From assembly GCF_042743185.1 (NCBI RefSeq), contig NZ_JBHYMS010000019.1:54149-118148 (forward strand): 64,000 nucleotides of DNA, read 5' to 3'. The position numbers were made by a program, and so were the translations under genes. The stretch comes from Inquilinus sp042743185. GTDB lineage: Bacteria > Pseudomonadota > Alphaproteobacteria > DSM-16000 > Inquilinaceae. The notes below the pieces were generated by a model. That model was not told where the DNA came from. It saw nothing but the letters and a program-made list of their open reading frames with translations, and ran no database searches. This document shows, in pieces, positions 49,924-58,519 of the stretch (its first letter is position 1; each line of letters opens with the position of its first letter).

Positions 49924-50274
49924 ATGAGCATCGCGGCCTATACCCAGACCATCAAGGAAACCGAGACGCCGCGCCAGATCGAGCGGCGCGTCGTTGCCCA
50001 GGTCACCGTGGCGCTGGAGCGCCATGCCGGGGACGCCCCGGCGACGCCGGAGCTGCGCGACGCGCTGGCCCGCAACCAGCGGCTGTGGGGCGCCTTCCGC
50101 GCCGACCTGATCGGCGAGGACAACACCCTGCCGGCGGAGCTGCGGGCGGGGCTGATCTCGCTATCCTTCTGGGTCGACCGCCACACGCTCCAGGTGCTGG
50201 AGGGCACGGCCACGGCGGAGCCGCTGGTCGACGTCAACCGCAAGATCCTGGCCGGGCTGCGCGGCCGGGGCTGA
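49924..50274 (+). CDS. flaF: Flagellar regulatory protein FlaF
   Basis: 116 residues. Family start SIAAYTQTIKETETPRQIER and LARNQRLWGAFRADLIGEDN; ends LVDVNRKILAGL. In Caulobacter FlaF is needed for flagellin secretion and opposes FlbT. GGAG precedes the ATG. FlbT follows after 12 bases. Confidence 0.95.
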   Translation: MSIAAYTQTIKETETPRQIERRVVAQVTVALERHAGDAPATPELRDALARNQRLWGAFRADLIGEDNTLPAELRAGLISLSFWVDRHTLQVLEGTATAEPLVDVNRKILAGLRGRG

Positions 50275-50286
50275 GGAGGGCGCACC

Positions 50287-50688
50287 ATGCCGCTGAAGCT
50301 CAAGCTGCGGCCGAACGAGCGCATCGTCGTCAACGGCTGCGTCATCCGCAACGAGGACCGCCAGACCACCCTGACGGTCGACAATTTCGCGCAGATCCTG
50401 CGCGAGAAGGACATCCTGCAGCCGGAGCAGGCGACCACGCCCGGCCGCGCCGCCTATGTCCGCATCCAGCTCCTGCTGCTCGGCGAGGGCGACGCCGTGC
50501 TGCTGCAGAGGGAGGCCGCCGCGGCGCTCGAGCGGCTGCACGGCGCCTTCGCCGGCTCCGACGAGGCCCGCCATCGGGTGCTGGAGGCCGCCGCCGCCCT
50601 GGCGCGCCACGACTTCTACAAGGCGCTGGCGGCGCTGCGCGAGGTCTTCGCCCATGAGGACCGGGTGCTCGGCCGCACCGCTGCCTGA
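50287..50688 (+). CDS. flbT: Flagellin mRNA regulator FlbT
   Basis: 133 residues. Clear family blocks: PLKLKLRPNERIVVNGCVIR, TVDNFAQILREKDIL and HDFYKALAALREVF. FlbT binds the flagellin transcript leader in Caulobacter and represses or, in Brucella, activates flagellin synthesis. GAGGAGG lies seven bases upstream. Follows flaF in the same operon. Confidence 0.96.
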   Translation: MPLKLKLRPNERIVVNGCVIRNEDRQTTLTVDNFAQILREKDILQPEQATTPGRAAYVRIQLLLLGEGDAVLLQREAAAALERLHGAFAGSDEARHRVLEAAAALARHDFYKALAALREVFAHEDRVLGRTAA

Positions 50689-50697
50689 GGAGGCTGC

Positions 50698-51486
50698 ATG
50701 TCCACGCTGCTCGACTTCCAGCTGGTCCAGCGGACCTATGACCGGCAGGTCACCACCTTCAGCGCCCAGGCGGCCAACCAGCGCGAGATCGACTATGTCC
50801 GCAAGACCATCGCGACGGTGAAGACCGCCGACGACCTGATGAAGGACTATCGGCTCTACAGCTTCGTGATGAAGGCGTTCGGGCTCGGCGACCAGATCCC
50901 GTACCGGGCCCTGATCAAGCAGGTGATCGAGGGCGGCACCGACGATCCGCAATCGGTCGCCAACCGGATGACCGACAAGACCTATGCCGATCTCGCCGAT
51001 GCGCTGCATCTGTCGAAGGACGACGCCGCCGGCCCGGGCCTGACCGATCCGAAGGAGATCGAGGCCCTGATCGGCCGCTTCGTCACCAGCGGCATCGAGG
51101 CCGATCAGGGCGACAGCAATGTCGGGGTGCGGCTGGCGATGTACTTCCAGCGCAAGGCGCCGGGCATCACCAGCTGGTACCAGGTGCTGGGCGACAAGGC
51201 GCTGTCCGAGGTGGTCCGCACCGCCTTCCGCATCCCGCAGGCGACGGCGGCGATGGACATCGACAGGCAGAAGGAGATGCTGGAGAGGCGCATGCCGATC
51301 GTGGATCTCAAGGATCCGAGGAAGCTCCAGGCCCTGCTGCAGCGCTTCACCATCTTCTATGACATGGACCAGGGCACGACGGCGGCGCAGGTGCCCAACC
51401 TGCTGGTCCCGCGCAACTCGGCGCCGCAGATCATCAGCTTCGACCCGGCGACCCTGGCGGCGGCGACCAAGGTCCGGCTGCGGTGA
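50698..51486 (+). CDS. DUF1217 flagellar-cluster protein
   Basis: 262 residues; matches the DUF1217 pattern found in alphaproteobacterial flagellar clusters: REIDYVRKTIATVKTADDLM, LYSFVMKAFGLGDQI and YADLADALHLSKDD. No signal peptide or membrane segment. It is soluble, largely helical, with a central RKAPGITSWYQVLGDKALSE. Function is unproven; a role in export or assembly is inferred from constant company with flaF and flbT. GAGGAGG precedes ATG 50698. Confidence 0.85.
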   Translation: MSTLLDFQLVQRTYDRQVTTFSAQAANQREIDYVRKTIATVKTADDLMKDYRLYSFVMKAFGLGDQIPYRALIKQVIEGGTDDPQSVANRMTDKTYADLADALHLSKDDAAGPGLTDPKEIEALIGRFVTSGIEADQGDSNVGVRLAMYFQRKAPGITSWYQVLGDKALSEVVRTAFRIPQATAAMDIDRQKEMLERRMPIVDLKDPRKLQALLQRFTIFYDMDQGTTAAQVPNLLVPRNSAPQIISFDPATLAAATKVRLR

Positions 51487-51584
51487 GGGACGGCACGCCG
51501 GAGGCGCCGGGCGGATTCCCTCATGGACCGGAAGGCGGCCTCGAACAGCTGGGGATTCTGAAGACCAACAAGGAAACTGCTCTC

Positions 51585-51671
51585 ATGCCGATCTTCATCG
51601 AACCCCGTCCATGGACCAAGGGAGAGATCGTCACGGTCCTGGACAGGGCCATAGCCCGGGTGGAGTGCTGA
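51585..51671 (+). CDS. Possible 28-residue small protein
   Basis: ATG 51585 is preceded by AAGGA ten bases away. The product MPIFIEPRPWTKGEIVTVLD plus eight residues ending in cysteine is a compact, non-random sequence without GC-shadow composition. It lies in a 344-base gap between DUF1217 and fliG. No known family. Could be real or chance. Confidence 0.35.
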   Translation: MPIFIEPRPWTKGEIVTVLDRAIARVEC

Positions 51672-51674
51672 TTC

Positions 51675-51791
51675 GTGGTGCATTGGACCATCCTCGCCGG
51701 GATCGTCTGGCTGGCCCTCAACGCGGGCTTCATCGCGGGCGCTTGGTGGAGAGCCCGCAATGCCCTGGCGAGCACCGGAAGCGGATCATAG
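51675..51791 (+). CDS. Possible 38-residue single-pass membrane protein
   Basis: GTG at 51675 (or 51678) opens a frame whose product is one hydrophobic helix, WTILAGIVWLALNAGFIAGA, followed by WWRARN, a classic positive-inside anchor. Small proteins of this design are common in alphaproteobacteria but rarely annotated. It starts four bases after the 28-residue frame ends, so the two may be coupled. It converges on fliG. Confidence 0.45.
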   Translation: MVHWTILAGIVWLALNAGFIAGAWWRARNALASTGSGS

Positions 51792-51830
51792 GAGGGCGCG
51801 GCCGGTCCGCCTCGGCGGACTGGCCCGTGA

Positions 51831-52856
51831 CTACGGGATCACCCGGTCGTCCTCGTCCGCCTCGGGGATGACGATGCTGCCGTCCTCGGCCAGCTGCTTG
51901 GCCGCCTCCAGGATCTCCGCCTGGGCCGACTGGGCGTCGCGCAGGCGCACATTGGCCAGGGTCGCGATCTCGTCGCGCAGGATGGCGGCGCCGCGGTCGC
52001 TGAGCGCACCCAGGAAGGCCTCCCGCAGCCCCGGCGACGCGCCCTTCAGCGCCACCGGCAGCAGCCTTCCGTCGGCGGCGCGGATCACCGCCTCCAGCGC
52101 CCTCGCGTCCAGCCGCGCCAGGTCCTCGAAGGTGAACATCAGCGACCGCACCCGCTCCAGCTCGGCGCCGAAGCGCGGCTCCAGCGCCGCCATCACCTCG
52201 CCCAGCAGGTCGGACGGGGTGCGGTTGAAGATCTCGGCCAGGATCCGCGACGGGTCGGCCCGCCGCGCCGAGCCGGCGCCGAACCCGGCCATGAACTCGC
52301 CCTGCAGCGTCTCCTCGATCTGGGCCAGCACCTCGCGCGGCACCGCCTTCAGGGCGATCATCCGCTCGATCGCCGCCAGCCGCAGGGCGGGCGCCAGCGC
52401 CGCCACCACCTTGGCGGCGTAGTCCGGGCGCAGCTTCGACAGGATCACGGCGATGGTCTGCGGCTGCTCGGCCGACAGGTAATCCACCAGCGCCTTCTCG
52501 CTGACGTTGGACAGCTTGTCCCAGGTGGTGCGCCCGGCCGGGCCGCGGATCTCGTCCAGGATCTGCGCCACCCGATCCTCCGGCAGGAACCGGCCCAGCA
52601 TCCGGGCCGCGGCGGACAGGCCGCCGGCGACGGAATCGCCGCGCGCCAGCCGGCCGAGGAAATCCTGGATCGTCCGGGTCACCGTCTCGGGCGGCACCCG
52701 GCCCATCTCCGCCATGGCGCGGGTGACGACCGGCAGCTCCTCCCCGTCCAGCGCGGCCAGCACCTTGCCGCCGCGCTCCTCGCCCAGCGCCAGGATCAGG
52801 ACGGCAGCGCGCTGGGCGCCGGACAGGGCAGGGGATCTCACGGCGGCTGCGGTCAT
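51831..52856 (-). CDS. fliG: Flagellar motor switch protein FliG
   Basis: 341 residues. N-terminal domain AQRAAVLILALGEERGGKVL, middle SAEQPQTIAVILSKLRPDYA with the EHPQT-like signature, and C-terminal MFTFEDLARLDARALEAVIR with DRGAAILRDEI, carrying the charged torque residues. It couples stator force to the rotor with FliM and FliN. The C-terminus has an acidic tail (EADEDDRV). Last gene of the leftward operon fliF-fliH-fliN-fliP-fliG. Confidence 0.95.
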   Translation of the reverse strand: MTAAAVRSPALSGAQRAAVLILALGEERGGKVLAALDGEELPVVTRAMAEMGRVPPETVTRTIQDFLGRLARGDSVAGGLSAAARMLGRFLPEDRVAQILDEIRGPAGRTTWDKLSNVSEKALVDYLSAEQPQTIAVILSKLRPDYAAKVVAALAPALRLAAIERMIALKAVPREVLAQIEETLQGEFMAGFGAGSARRADPSRILAEIFNRTPSDLLGEVMAALEPRFGAELERVRSLMFTFEDLARLDARALEAVIRAADGRLLPVALKGASPGLREAFLGALSDRGAAILRDEIATLANVRLRDAQSAQAEILEAAKQLAEDGSIVIPEADEDDRVIP

Positions 52857-52875
52857 GCGGAGGCCTCGGTCGGCA

Positions 52876-53658
52876 TCAGCCGAGATAGGAGCGGACGAGG
52901 GAGCTGGCGATCAGGTGCCAGCCATCGACCAGGACGAAGAAGACGAGCTTGAGCGGCAGGCTGATCATCACCGGCGGCAGCATCATCATGCCCATCGACA
53001 TCAGGATGGCGGAGACGACGATGTCGATGACGAGGAACGGGATGAACAGCAGGAAGCCGATCTCGAAGGCCCGGCGCAGCTCGCTCAGCATGAAGGCCGG
53101 CACCAGGGTGCGCAGGCTGGGCCGGTCCTCCGTTTGCGCGACGGAGGCCCGGGCGGGCTCGGCCACGGCCTGGGGGGCCGCGCCCCTGGCCGGCTTGCCC
53201 TCGAGGTCGCGGAAGAAGGCCAGGTCCTTGTCCCGGACATTGGCCTCCATGAAGCCGCGGAACGGGTCGGTGATCCGGACGAACGCCTCCTCCTCGGAGA
53301 TCTCCTGGTCGATCAGCGGCCGCAGGCCTTCGTCCCAGGCCTGCTCGAACACCGGCTGCATGACGAACCAGGTCAGGAACATCGCCAGGCTGACCAGCAC
53401 CATGTTCGGCGGCGTCTGCTGCAGCCCGAGGGCGGAGCGCACCAGCGAGAACACCACCACCAGCCGGGTGAAGCAGGTGGCCATGATCAGGAGGCCGGGC
53501 GCCACCGACAGCACCGCGATCAACGCCACCAGCTGGATCACCCGCCCGGACAGGCTGGCGCCCTGCGGCCCCAGGTCGATGGTCAGGCTCTGCGCCCAGG
53601 CGGAGGTGGGGAGCAGCAGGAGGAGGGCAATCTGGACCAGGCGGCCGAGCCCAGCCAT
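52876..53658 (-). CDS. fliP: Flagellar export gate protein FliP
   Basis: 260 residues from ATG 53658, where a cleavable signal peptide (LVQIALLLLLPTSAWAQ) begins. Family blocks: LIMATCFTRLVVVFSLVRSA, LGLQQTPPNMVLVSLAMFLT, AFMLSELRRAFEIGFLLFIP and VISLPLKLVFFVLVDGWHL. FliP forms the core of the export gate with FliQ and FliR. Two inverted copies of repeat family C lie directly before the start, and the open frame runs on through them, which is probably spurious. fliQ is not adjacent. Confidence 0.95.
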   Translation of the reverse strand: MAGLGRLVQIALLLLLPTSAWAQSLTIDLGPQGASLSGRVIQLVALIAVLSVAPGLLIMATCFTRLVVVFSLVRSALGLQQTPPNMVLVSLAMFLTWFVMQPVFEQAWDEGLRPLIDQEISEEEAFVRITDPFRGFMEANVRDKDLAFFRDLEGKPARGAAPQAVAEPARASVAQTEDRPSLRTLVPAFMLSELRRAFEIGFLLFIPFLVIDIVVSAILMSMGMMMLPPVMISLPLKLVFFVLVDGWHLIASSLVRSYLG

Positions 53659-53680
53659 TGCCGCAGAGGTATCAGTTTTC

Positions 53681-53722
53681 TTGTCCCCCCTCCCCCCGCG
53701 GGAGGGGGGTAGGGGGAGGGGG
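53681..53722. repeat. Palindromic repeat family C, copy 2
   Basis: TTGTCCCCCCTCCCCCCGCG followed by GGAGGGGGGTAGGGGGAGGG. It is the inverse-oriented partner of copy 3, 87 bases away, in the gap between fliN and fliP. Confidence 0.75.
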
Positions 53723-53809
53723 TTCGGGCCGCCCGATCCGCCGCCGGTCTGATCGAGAGGGAGGAGTCTATCGGAGCCAGGAGACAGGCTTCCGCGCCCT
53801 TCGATCGGC

Positions 53810-53851
53810 AACCCCCTCCCCCTAACCCCCTCCCGCAAGGGGAGGGGGGAC
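53810..53851. repeat. Palindromic repeat family C, copy 3
   Basis: AACCCCCTCCCCCTAACCCC then CTCCCGCAAGGGGAGGGGGG and AC: the reverse complement of copy 2 with few changes. The two copies and the spacer could form one large cruciform. Confidence 0.75.
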
Positions 53852-53892
53852 TTTCGAGAGAAGCGGTCGGACGTCAGAAGCATCCCTCCGCC

Positions 53893-54177
53893 TCACTCCG
53901 CCGGGTGGCGGACGATCTCGGACAGGGTGACGGCGAGCTGGCCGGTCTCGTCGAAGACCATGATCTCGCCGCGGGCGACGACGCGGCCGTTGACCATGAT
54001 CTCGACCGGGTCGTTGACCCGGCGGTCGAGTTCGACCACGCCGCCGCGGCCGAGCTTCATCAGCTCGTCCAGCCGCAGCACGGCGCGGCCCAGCACCACC
54101 TGCACGGTCAGGGGCACGCCGTAGATCGCGTGCTCGCCCGCGGTCTCCACAGCGGGGGTCTCGGTCGGCTCGGTCAT
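53893..54177 (-). CDS. fliN: Flagellar motor switch protein FliN
   Basis: 94 residues, essentially one SpoA/C-ring domain: YGVPLTVQVVLGRAVLRLDE, MKLGRGGVVELDRRVNDPVE and VNGRVVARGEIMVFDETGQL. This is the short FliN form. It forms the bottom of the C-ring. ATG 54177 overlaps the fliH stop (ATGA). Confidence 0.95.
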   Translation of the reverse strand: MTEPTETPAVETAGEHAIYGVPLTVQVVLGRAVLRLDELMKLGRGGVVELDRRVNDPVEIMVNGRVVARGEIMVFDETGQLAVTLSEIVRHPAE

Positions 54178-54779
54178 AGATCCTCCAGCAATCGGTCGAG
54201 CACTGCCTCGATCCGCTCCGCCGCGGCGGCGGCGCTCCATTCCGCGCTGCCGCCGTCCCAGCGCGCGGCGACGGTGCCGGGGGCGAGGCCCTCATCGGCG
54301 GTGACGGTGACGGCGGGGCCGTCGGATTCGGTATGTTCGGCGAAGCGCCGGGCCAGGGCGGGCTGCAGGCCGGGCGCGGCGGTGACGGCGAGCGCCGGCT
54401 TGCCGGCCGCGGCCAGGATCGCGGCCTCGATCAGGCTCTCGGCCTGGATCGCGGCGGCGCGCGGGGCGAGGGCGGGCAGCAGGGCCTGCAGCGCCTGGAC
54501 GACGGCGCGGGCGCCGGCGGCGGCGACCTCGTCCCGCGCGGCGCGCAGGTCCTCCGCCCCGTGTCCGACCGTCTGCAGCAGGCGCTCCAGGGCCTCGGCG
54601 CAGCGGGCGCCGTCCAGGGCCGTGGCCTCGGCCCGGCCCTCCGCCCGCCCGGCCTCGATCCCGGCAGCGTGGCCGTCCTCCCAGGCCCGGCGCAGGCGGC
54701 GCTCCGCCATGTCCTCGCCGGCAATGGCAGGAGCGTCCGGGCCGGCGTCGAAGCCCTGGTCCCAGGTCAGGCGCCTCAT
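54174..54779 (-). CDS. fliH: Flagellar assembly protein FliH
   Basis: 201 residues. Charged N-terminal part with a glycine-spaced helix (GHAAGIEAGRAEGRAEATAL), as in FliH/YscL. The C-terminal globular region is weakly conserved. It normally tethers the ATPase FliI, whose gene is not in this window. Starts overlapping the fliF stop and ends overlapping fliN, so translation of the operon is coupled. The assignment rests on position plus the helix pattern. Confidence 0.82.
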   Translation of the reverse strand: MRRLTWDQGFDAGPDAPAIAGEDMAERRLRRAWEDGHAAGIEAGRAEGRAEATALDGARCAEALERLLQTVGHGAEDLRAARDEVAAAGARAVVQALQALLPALAPRAAAIQAESLIEAAILAAAGKPALAVTAAPGLQPALARRFAEHTESDGPAVTVTADEGLAPGTVAARWDGGSAEWSAAAAAERIEAVLDRLLEDL

Positions 54780-56371
54780 GCCGGGGCGTCCTCGCGGATC
54801 AGGCCGCGCAGGATGGCCGCCGCCTCCTCCGGATAGTCCTCGAAGGCGTCGGCCAGGGCGCGCACGGCCTCCTCGCGATCGCCGAAATCGAGCCGGAAGG
54901 CCGAATCCGTCGCCGCCTGGGAGACCGCGGCCGGTTCCGCCGCGGCGGCCGGGGGCGGCTCGGCCTGCGCCGGCGGCGGGGCGGTCAGCCGTTCGAGCAG
55001 CGGGCGCAGCAGGTACAGCACGACCAGCGCGGCGATGCCGAGCACGGCGAGCCACTGCACCAGCGTGCCCAACAGGCCGGCCCAGGGACCGCCGAAGAAG
55101 CCGGGGCCGTGATCGGCGCCGGCCGGCAGCAGGTCGGCGAATTCCAGGTTCTGCACCGTCACCACGTCGCCGCGCTCCTGGCTGGCGCCGACGGCGGTGC
55201 GCACCAGGGCGGTGACGGCGTCCAGCTCGTCCTGCGTGCGCGGGACGTAGCGGCCGGCGCCGTCGGCGTCGGTCTCGTGCCGGCCATTGACCAGGACGGC
55301 GACCGACAGCCGCCGCAGCTCGCCGGCCTCGCGCACCTTTTCGCGCCGTTCGGCGCCGATCTCGTAGTTGACCGTCTCCTCGGTGCGCTGCGACTGCGAG
55401 CTGGTGTTCGACCCCGGCGGCTGCGGCGCCCCCGGGATCTGCGCCTCCGGCAGGTTCTGCTGCACCGTGGTCGGCAGGTCGCCGGTGCCGTCGCTGCTGC
55501 TCTGCCGCTCCTCCACGGTCTGGGTCGAGCGCGGCACCTGGCCTTCGGGATCGAAGCGCTCGGTCCGCACCACCTCGTGGCTCATGTCGAGATCGGCTGC
55601 GACGGTGACGCGGACATTGCCGCGGCCGAAGCGCGGCACCAGCAGGTCCTCCACCGCCTTGGCGAGACGGGTCTCGAGCGAGACCCTCAGCCCGTCGGAG
55701 GAGGGCTGGCCCGCGCCGTCGTCGCCTTCGGTCAGCAGCACCTCGCCGGCGGCGTCCAGCAGGGTGACGTCGGTCGGCTTCAGGTTGGGCACGGCGGCGG
55801 CGACCAGATGGCGGATCGCGCGCGCCTGCTGCCGGTCCAGCCCGAAGCCGCCGCGCATGCGCACGACCACGGCGGCGGTCGGGGTCGGGGTGGTGCGGGC
55901 GAAGGCCTCGCGCTCCGGCAGCACCAGGTGGACCCGCGCCGATTCGACGCCGGACAGGGTGGCGATGGTGCGGCCCAGCTCGCCCTCCATCGCCCGCAGC
56001 CGGTTCATCTGCTGCATGAAGCTGGTCAGGCCGAGTCCGTTGTCGGCATCGAACAGCTCGTAGCCGATGCCGGAGGCCGACGGCAGGCCCTTCTCGGCCA
56101 GGGCCATGCGGGCGCGGGCGACGTCGGGCGCCGGCACCTGGATCGTGCCGCCGTCGAAGCTGGTGCCGACGGTGATGCCCATGGCCTCGAGCTGGGACAC
56201 GATCCGCCCGGCCTCGGCCGGGGCGATGCCGGAATACAGCACCGCCAGCTTCGGCCGCGACGCCTCCCAGGCCAGCCAGCCGATCGCGGCCAGGACCAGG
56301 AGGCCGACGCCGCCGAGAATCGCCAGCCTGCGCGGACCCAGCGCCTTGAGGTTGTCGAGCAGGGCTTTCAC
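54776..56371 (-). CDS. fliF: Flagellar MS-ring protein FliF
   Basis: 531 residues. Two membrane helices flank the periplasmic ring domains: one at about 17-37 (LAILGGVGLLVLAAIGWLAW) and one at about 435-455 (GTLVQWLAVLGIAALVVLYL). Ring-building motifs include LAVLYSGIAPAEAGRIVSQL, ARVHLVLPEREAFARTTPTP and NLKPTDVTLLDAAGEVL. The C-terminal tail (EEAVRALADAFEDYPEEAAA) binds FliG. First gene of the leftward operon; it is divergent from fliL over 182 bases. Confidence 0.96.
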   Translation of the reverse strand: MKALLDNLKALGPRRLAILGGVGLLVLAAIGWLAWEASRPKLAVLYSGIAPAEAGRIVSQLEAMGITVGTSFDGGTIQVPAPDVARARMALAEKGLPSASGIGYELFDADNGLGLTSFMQQMNRLRAMEGELGRTIATLSGVESARVHLVLPEREAFARTTPTPTAAVVVRMRGGFGLDRQQARAIRHLVAAAVPNLKPTDVTLLDAAGEVLLTEGDDGAGQPSSDGLRVSLETRLAKAVEDLLVPRFGRGNVRVTVAADLDMSHEVVRTERFDPEGQVPRSTQTVEERQSSSDGTGDLPTTVQQNLPEAQIPGAPQPPGSNTSSQSQRTEETVNYEIGAERREKVREAGELRRLSVAVLVNGRHETDADGAGRYVPRTQDELDAVTALVRTAVGASQERGDVVTVQNLEFADLLPAGADHGPGFFGGPWAGLLGTLVQWLAVLGIAALVVLYLLRPLLERLTAPPPAQAEPPPAAAAEPAAVSQAATDSAFRLDFGDREEAVRALADAFEDYPEEAAAILRGLIREDAPA

Positions 56372-56553
56372 GAAGGCAGGTCCATCAGCCGCGGGTCAAG
56401 AGGTCATGCCGGAGCGCCCGCAGCGGGACGGCGGCCGGTTGAGCATGATGGGAATGAATCCATCGGCTGCATCAAGATGACAAGCCAAAAGCGATCTGTT
56501 ACCTCATGAATTCATAGCAAAGGGCTCCGCTTCGCCGGCAGCCGGAGGATTCG

Positions 56554-57039
56554 TTGGCAAAGGACATAAAGGACAAATCGGCCGGCCCGGGCGCCGTGCC
56601 CGGGCGCCGGCGCTGGCGGCCGCTGGCCATCGCCGTCGGCGTCGCCTTTGCCCTCGGTTTCGCCACGCCGATCCTGGGCGCCTGGGCGCTGGGGGCGCTG
56701 CCCCTCGTCGGCCAGGGCGGGGGTACGGCAGGCGAGCCGGGCCGGGCGGTGGTGCCGGTGCCCGAGATCCTGACCAACCTGGCGCCCGGCTCGAAGGCCC
56801 GGCTGATCCGCACCTCGGTGGCGCTGGTGGTGCCGGCCGCGTCCGAGCCGGCGGTGCGCGGCGACCTGGACCGGATCCGCGATTCCTTCCTCGAATATTG
56901 CCGGCAGCTCGGCGATTCGGATCTGCGCGGCTCGGTCGGCCTCTACCGGATGCGCGGCGACCTGCTGCGCCGGGCGCGGGCGCTGGCGGGCGATGCCGCC
57001 GTCGTCGAGGTGCTGATCCAGGACCTGGTGCTGCAATGA
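56554..57039 (+). CDS. fliL: Flagellar basal-body protein FliL, TTG start
   Basis: 161 residues. The start is TTG 56554, supported by GGAGG five bases upstream and by the family N-terminus AKDIKDKSAG-like before a membrane helix (LAIAVGVAFALGFATPILGA). The periplasmic FliL part reads ILTNLAPGSKARLIRTSVAL, DLDRIRDSFLEYCRQLGDSD and VLIQDLVLQ. FliL stabilises stators. A promoter region with ATGAATTCAT at 56510-56519 precedes it. Stop overlaps fliM ATG (ATGA). Confidence 0.88.
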   Translation: MAKDIKDKSAGPGAVPGRRRWRPLAIAVGVAFALGFATPILGAWALGALPLVGQGGGTAGEPGRAVVPVPEILTNLAPGSKARLIRTSVALVVPAASEPAVRGDLDRIRDSFLEYCRQLGDSDLRGSVGLYRMRGDLLRRARALAGDAAVVEVLIQDLVLQ

Positions 57040-57941
57040 GCGGGACGACCGGCCAGGCCGCGGCGATCAGGGCCATGATCCGGGCGGCGGCGGAAGGCGG
57101 CCTGCCGGCGCTGGACCCGGTGGCGGAGCGCTTCGCCTTCCATCTGGCCGCGGCGCTGCGCGGCCTCGGCGCCGGGCCGGTCGACACCGGCAAGGCCGCG
57201 GTGCGGTCGGCCCCGCTGGCCGGGCTGCTGGAAGGTGAGGCCCTGGCCGGGGTCGTCCGCGCCCGCGGCTGGACCGGCCGGATCATGCTGCTGCTCGACG
57301 CCGGGCTGGACGACGCGCTGGTCGGGCGGCTGCTCGGCGGCGCCGCCGCGCCTTCCGGGCCGGCGCCGCGCCGCACGCCGACGCCGATCGAGCTGCGGCT
57401 GCTGCGCGAGGTGATGGCCGCGGCGCTGTCCGCCCTGGCCCAGACCCTGGCGCCGCTGGCCGAGACGGCCTTCGAGGTCGAGCGGATCGAGGCGGACCCA
57501 CGCCTGGCGGCGATCGCGCCCGGCACGGCGACGGCGATCGAGATCGCGATCCCGGTGCAGGTCGGCGGACCCGGAGAGGCGGGCGGCCGGCTGCGGGTCG
57601 TCCTGCCGGTGCCGTCGCTGACCGCGCTGCGCGACGCCTGGGCGCGGCAGCGCCGCGGCGATGCCGACACCGACTGGGCGGCCGGGTTCCGCGAGGCGCT
57701 GCACCGGGTCGAGCTGCCGGCGCTGGCCGTGTTCGGCGAGGTGACGGCGACTCCTGCGGAGATCCTGGGCTGGCGGCCGGGCGACATGATCCCGCTGCTG
57801 GCCGGCGACGCCGACCGCGCCCGGCTGGTGGCCGGCGGCCGCACGCTGTGCCACGGCACCATCGGCCACAGCCGCGGCGTCCGCGCCCTGCGGATCGAGC
57901 AGGCCGCATCTCCCGCCGCGCCTGAAGGCGAGCGCTCCTGA
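57036..57941 (+). CDS. fliM: FliM-like flagellar motor switch protein, no CheY-binding motif
   Basis: 301 residues, shorter than enterobacterial FliM (334). The N-terminal LSQxExDxLL motif that binds phosphorylated CheY is absent: the protein opens SGTTGQAAAIRAMIRAAAEG and goes straight into LDPVAERFAFHLAAALRGL. The CheC-like middle domain and the C-terminal SpoA-like domain (WRPGDMIPLLAGDADRARLV, then GGRTLCHGTIGHSRG) are recognisable but diverged. It is coupled to fliL and motE. Switching control is probably altered or absent (inference). Confidence 0.82.
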   Translation: MSGTTGQAAAIRAMIRAAAEGGLPALDPVAERFAFHLAAALRGLGAGPVDTGKAAVRSAPLAGLLEGEALAGVVRARGWTGRIMLLLDAGLDDALVGRLLGGAAAPSGPAPRRTPTPIELRLLREVMAAALSALAQTLAPLAETAFEVERIEADPRLAAIAPGTATAIEIAIPVQVGGPGEAGGRLRVVLPVPSLTALRDAWARQRRGDADTDWAAGFREALHRVELPALAVFGEVTATPAEILGWRPGDMIPLLAGDADRARLVAGGRTLCHGTIGHSRGVRALRIEQAASPAAPEGERS

Positions 57942-58459
57942 TGCGCGCCCTTGCGGCCATCGCCGTGGTGGCGGCCCTCGGCGTTCCGCTCGGGGTCGTG
58001 GCGGCCCGCGGCCAGGACGCGCCGGCCTCTCCGTCCGCCCAGCCGGCGGCCGAGCCGATTCCGTCCGAGCTGCTGGCTGCGATCGAGGCCGAGCGCGGCG
58101 AGCTGGAGGCGCGCCGCGCCAGGCTGGACGAGCGCGAGGCGCTGCTGGCGGTGGCCGAGGCCCGGGTCCGGCACGAGGTCGACCGCCTGGCGGTGCTGAA
58201 ACGCGAGATCGAGGGCCAGCTGGCGCAGCAATCGGGCCTGCTGGAGGCCGACCTGAAGCGGATGGGCGCGACCTATGCGGCGATGCGCGCCCGCGACGCC
58301 GCCCGGATCATGGACGAGATGGAGCCGGCCACGGTGGTCTCGATCTTCGACCGGATGCCGGAGCGGCGCTCGGCCCCGATCCTCGGCGCCATGACGCCGC
58401 TGAAGGCCCAGGAGGTCACCAGGCTGATCCTGGAACGGCACCAGGTGCCGCCCTCCTGA
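57941..58459 (+). CDS. motE: MotE-like periplasmic chaperone/flagellar protein
   Basis: 172 residues. Signal or anchor segment (RALAAIAVVAALGVPLGVVA), then a long coiled coil at about 45-100 (ELLAAIEAERGELEARRARL onwards), then the MotE/MgtE-N-like end YAAMRARDAARIMDEMEPAT and IFDRMPERRSAPILGAMTPL. In Sinorhizobium MotE is a chaperone for the motor protein MotC. The start overlaps the fliM stop by one base. Confidence 0.85.
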   Translation: MRALAAIAVVAALGVPLGVVAARGQDAPASPSAQPAAEPIPSELLAAIEAERGELEARRARLDEREALLAVAEARVRHEVDRLAVLKREIEGQLAQQSGLLEADLKRMGATYAAMRARDAARIMDEMEPATVVSIFDRMPERRSAPILGAMTPLKAQEVTRLILERHQVPPS

Positions 58460-58519
58460 AGCCGGAACCGGCGGCGGTCTCCGGCGTTGCAGGATGGTCC
58501 GTCAGATCGCGAGGGGCAC

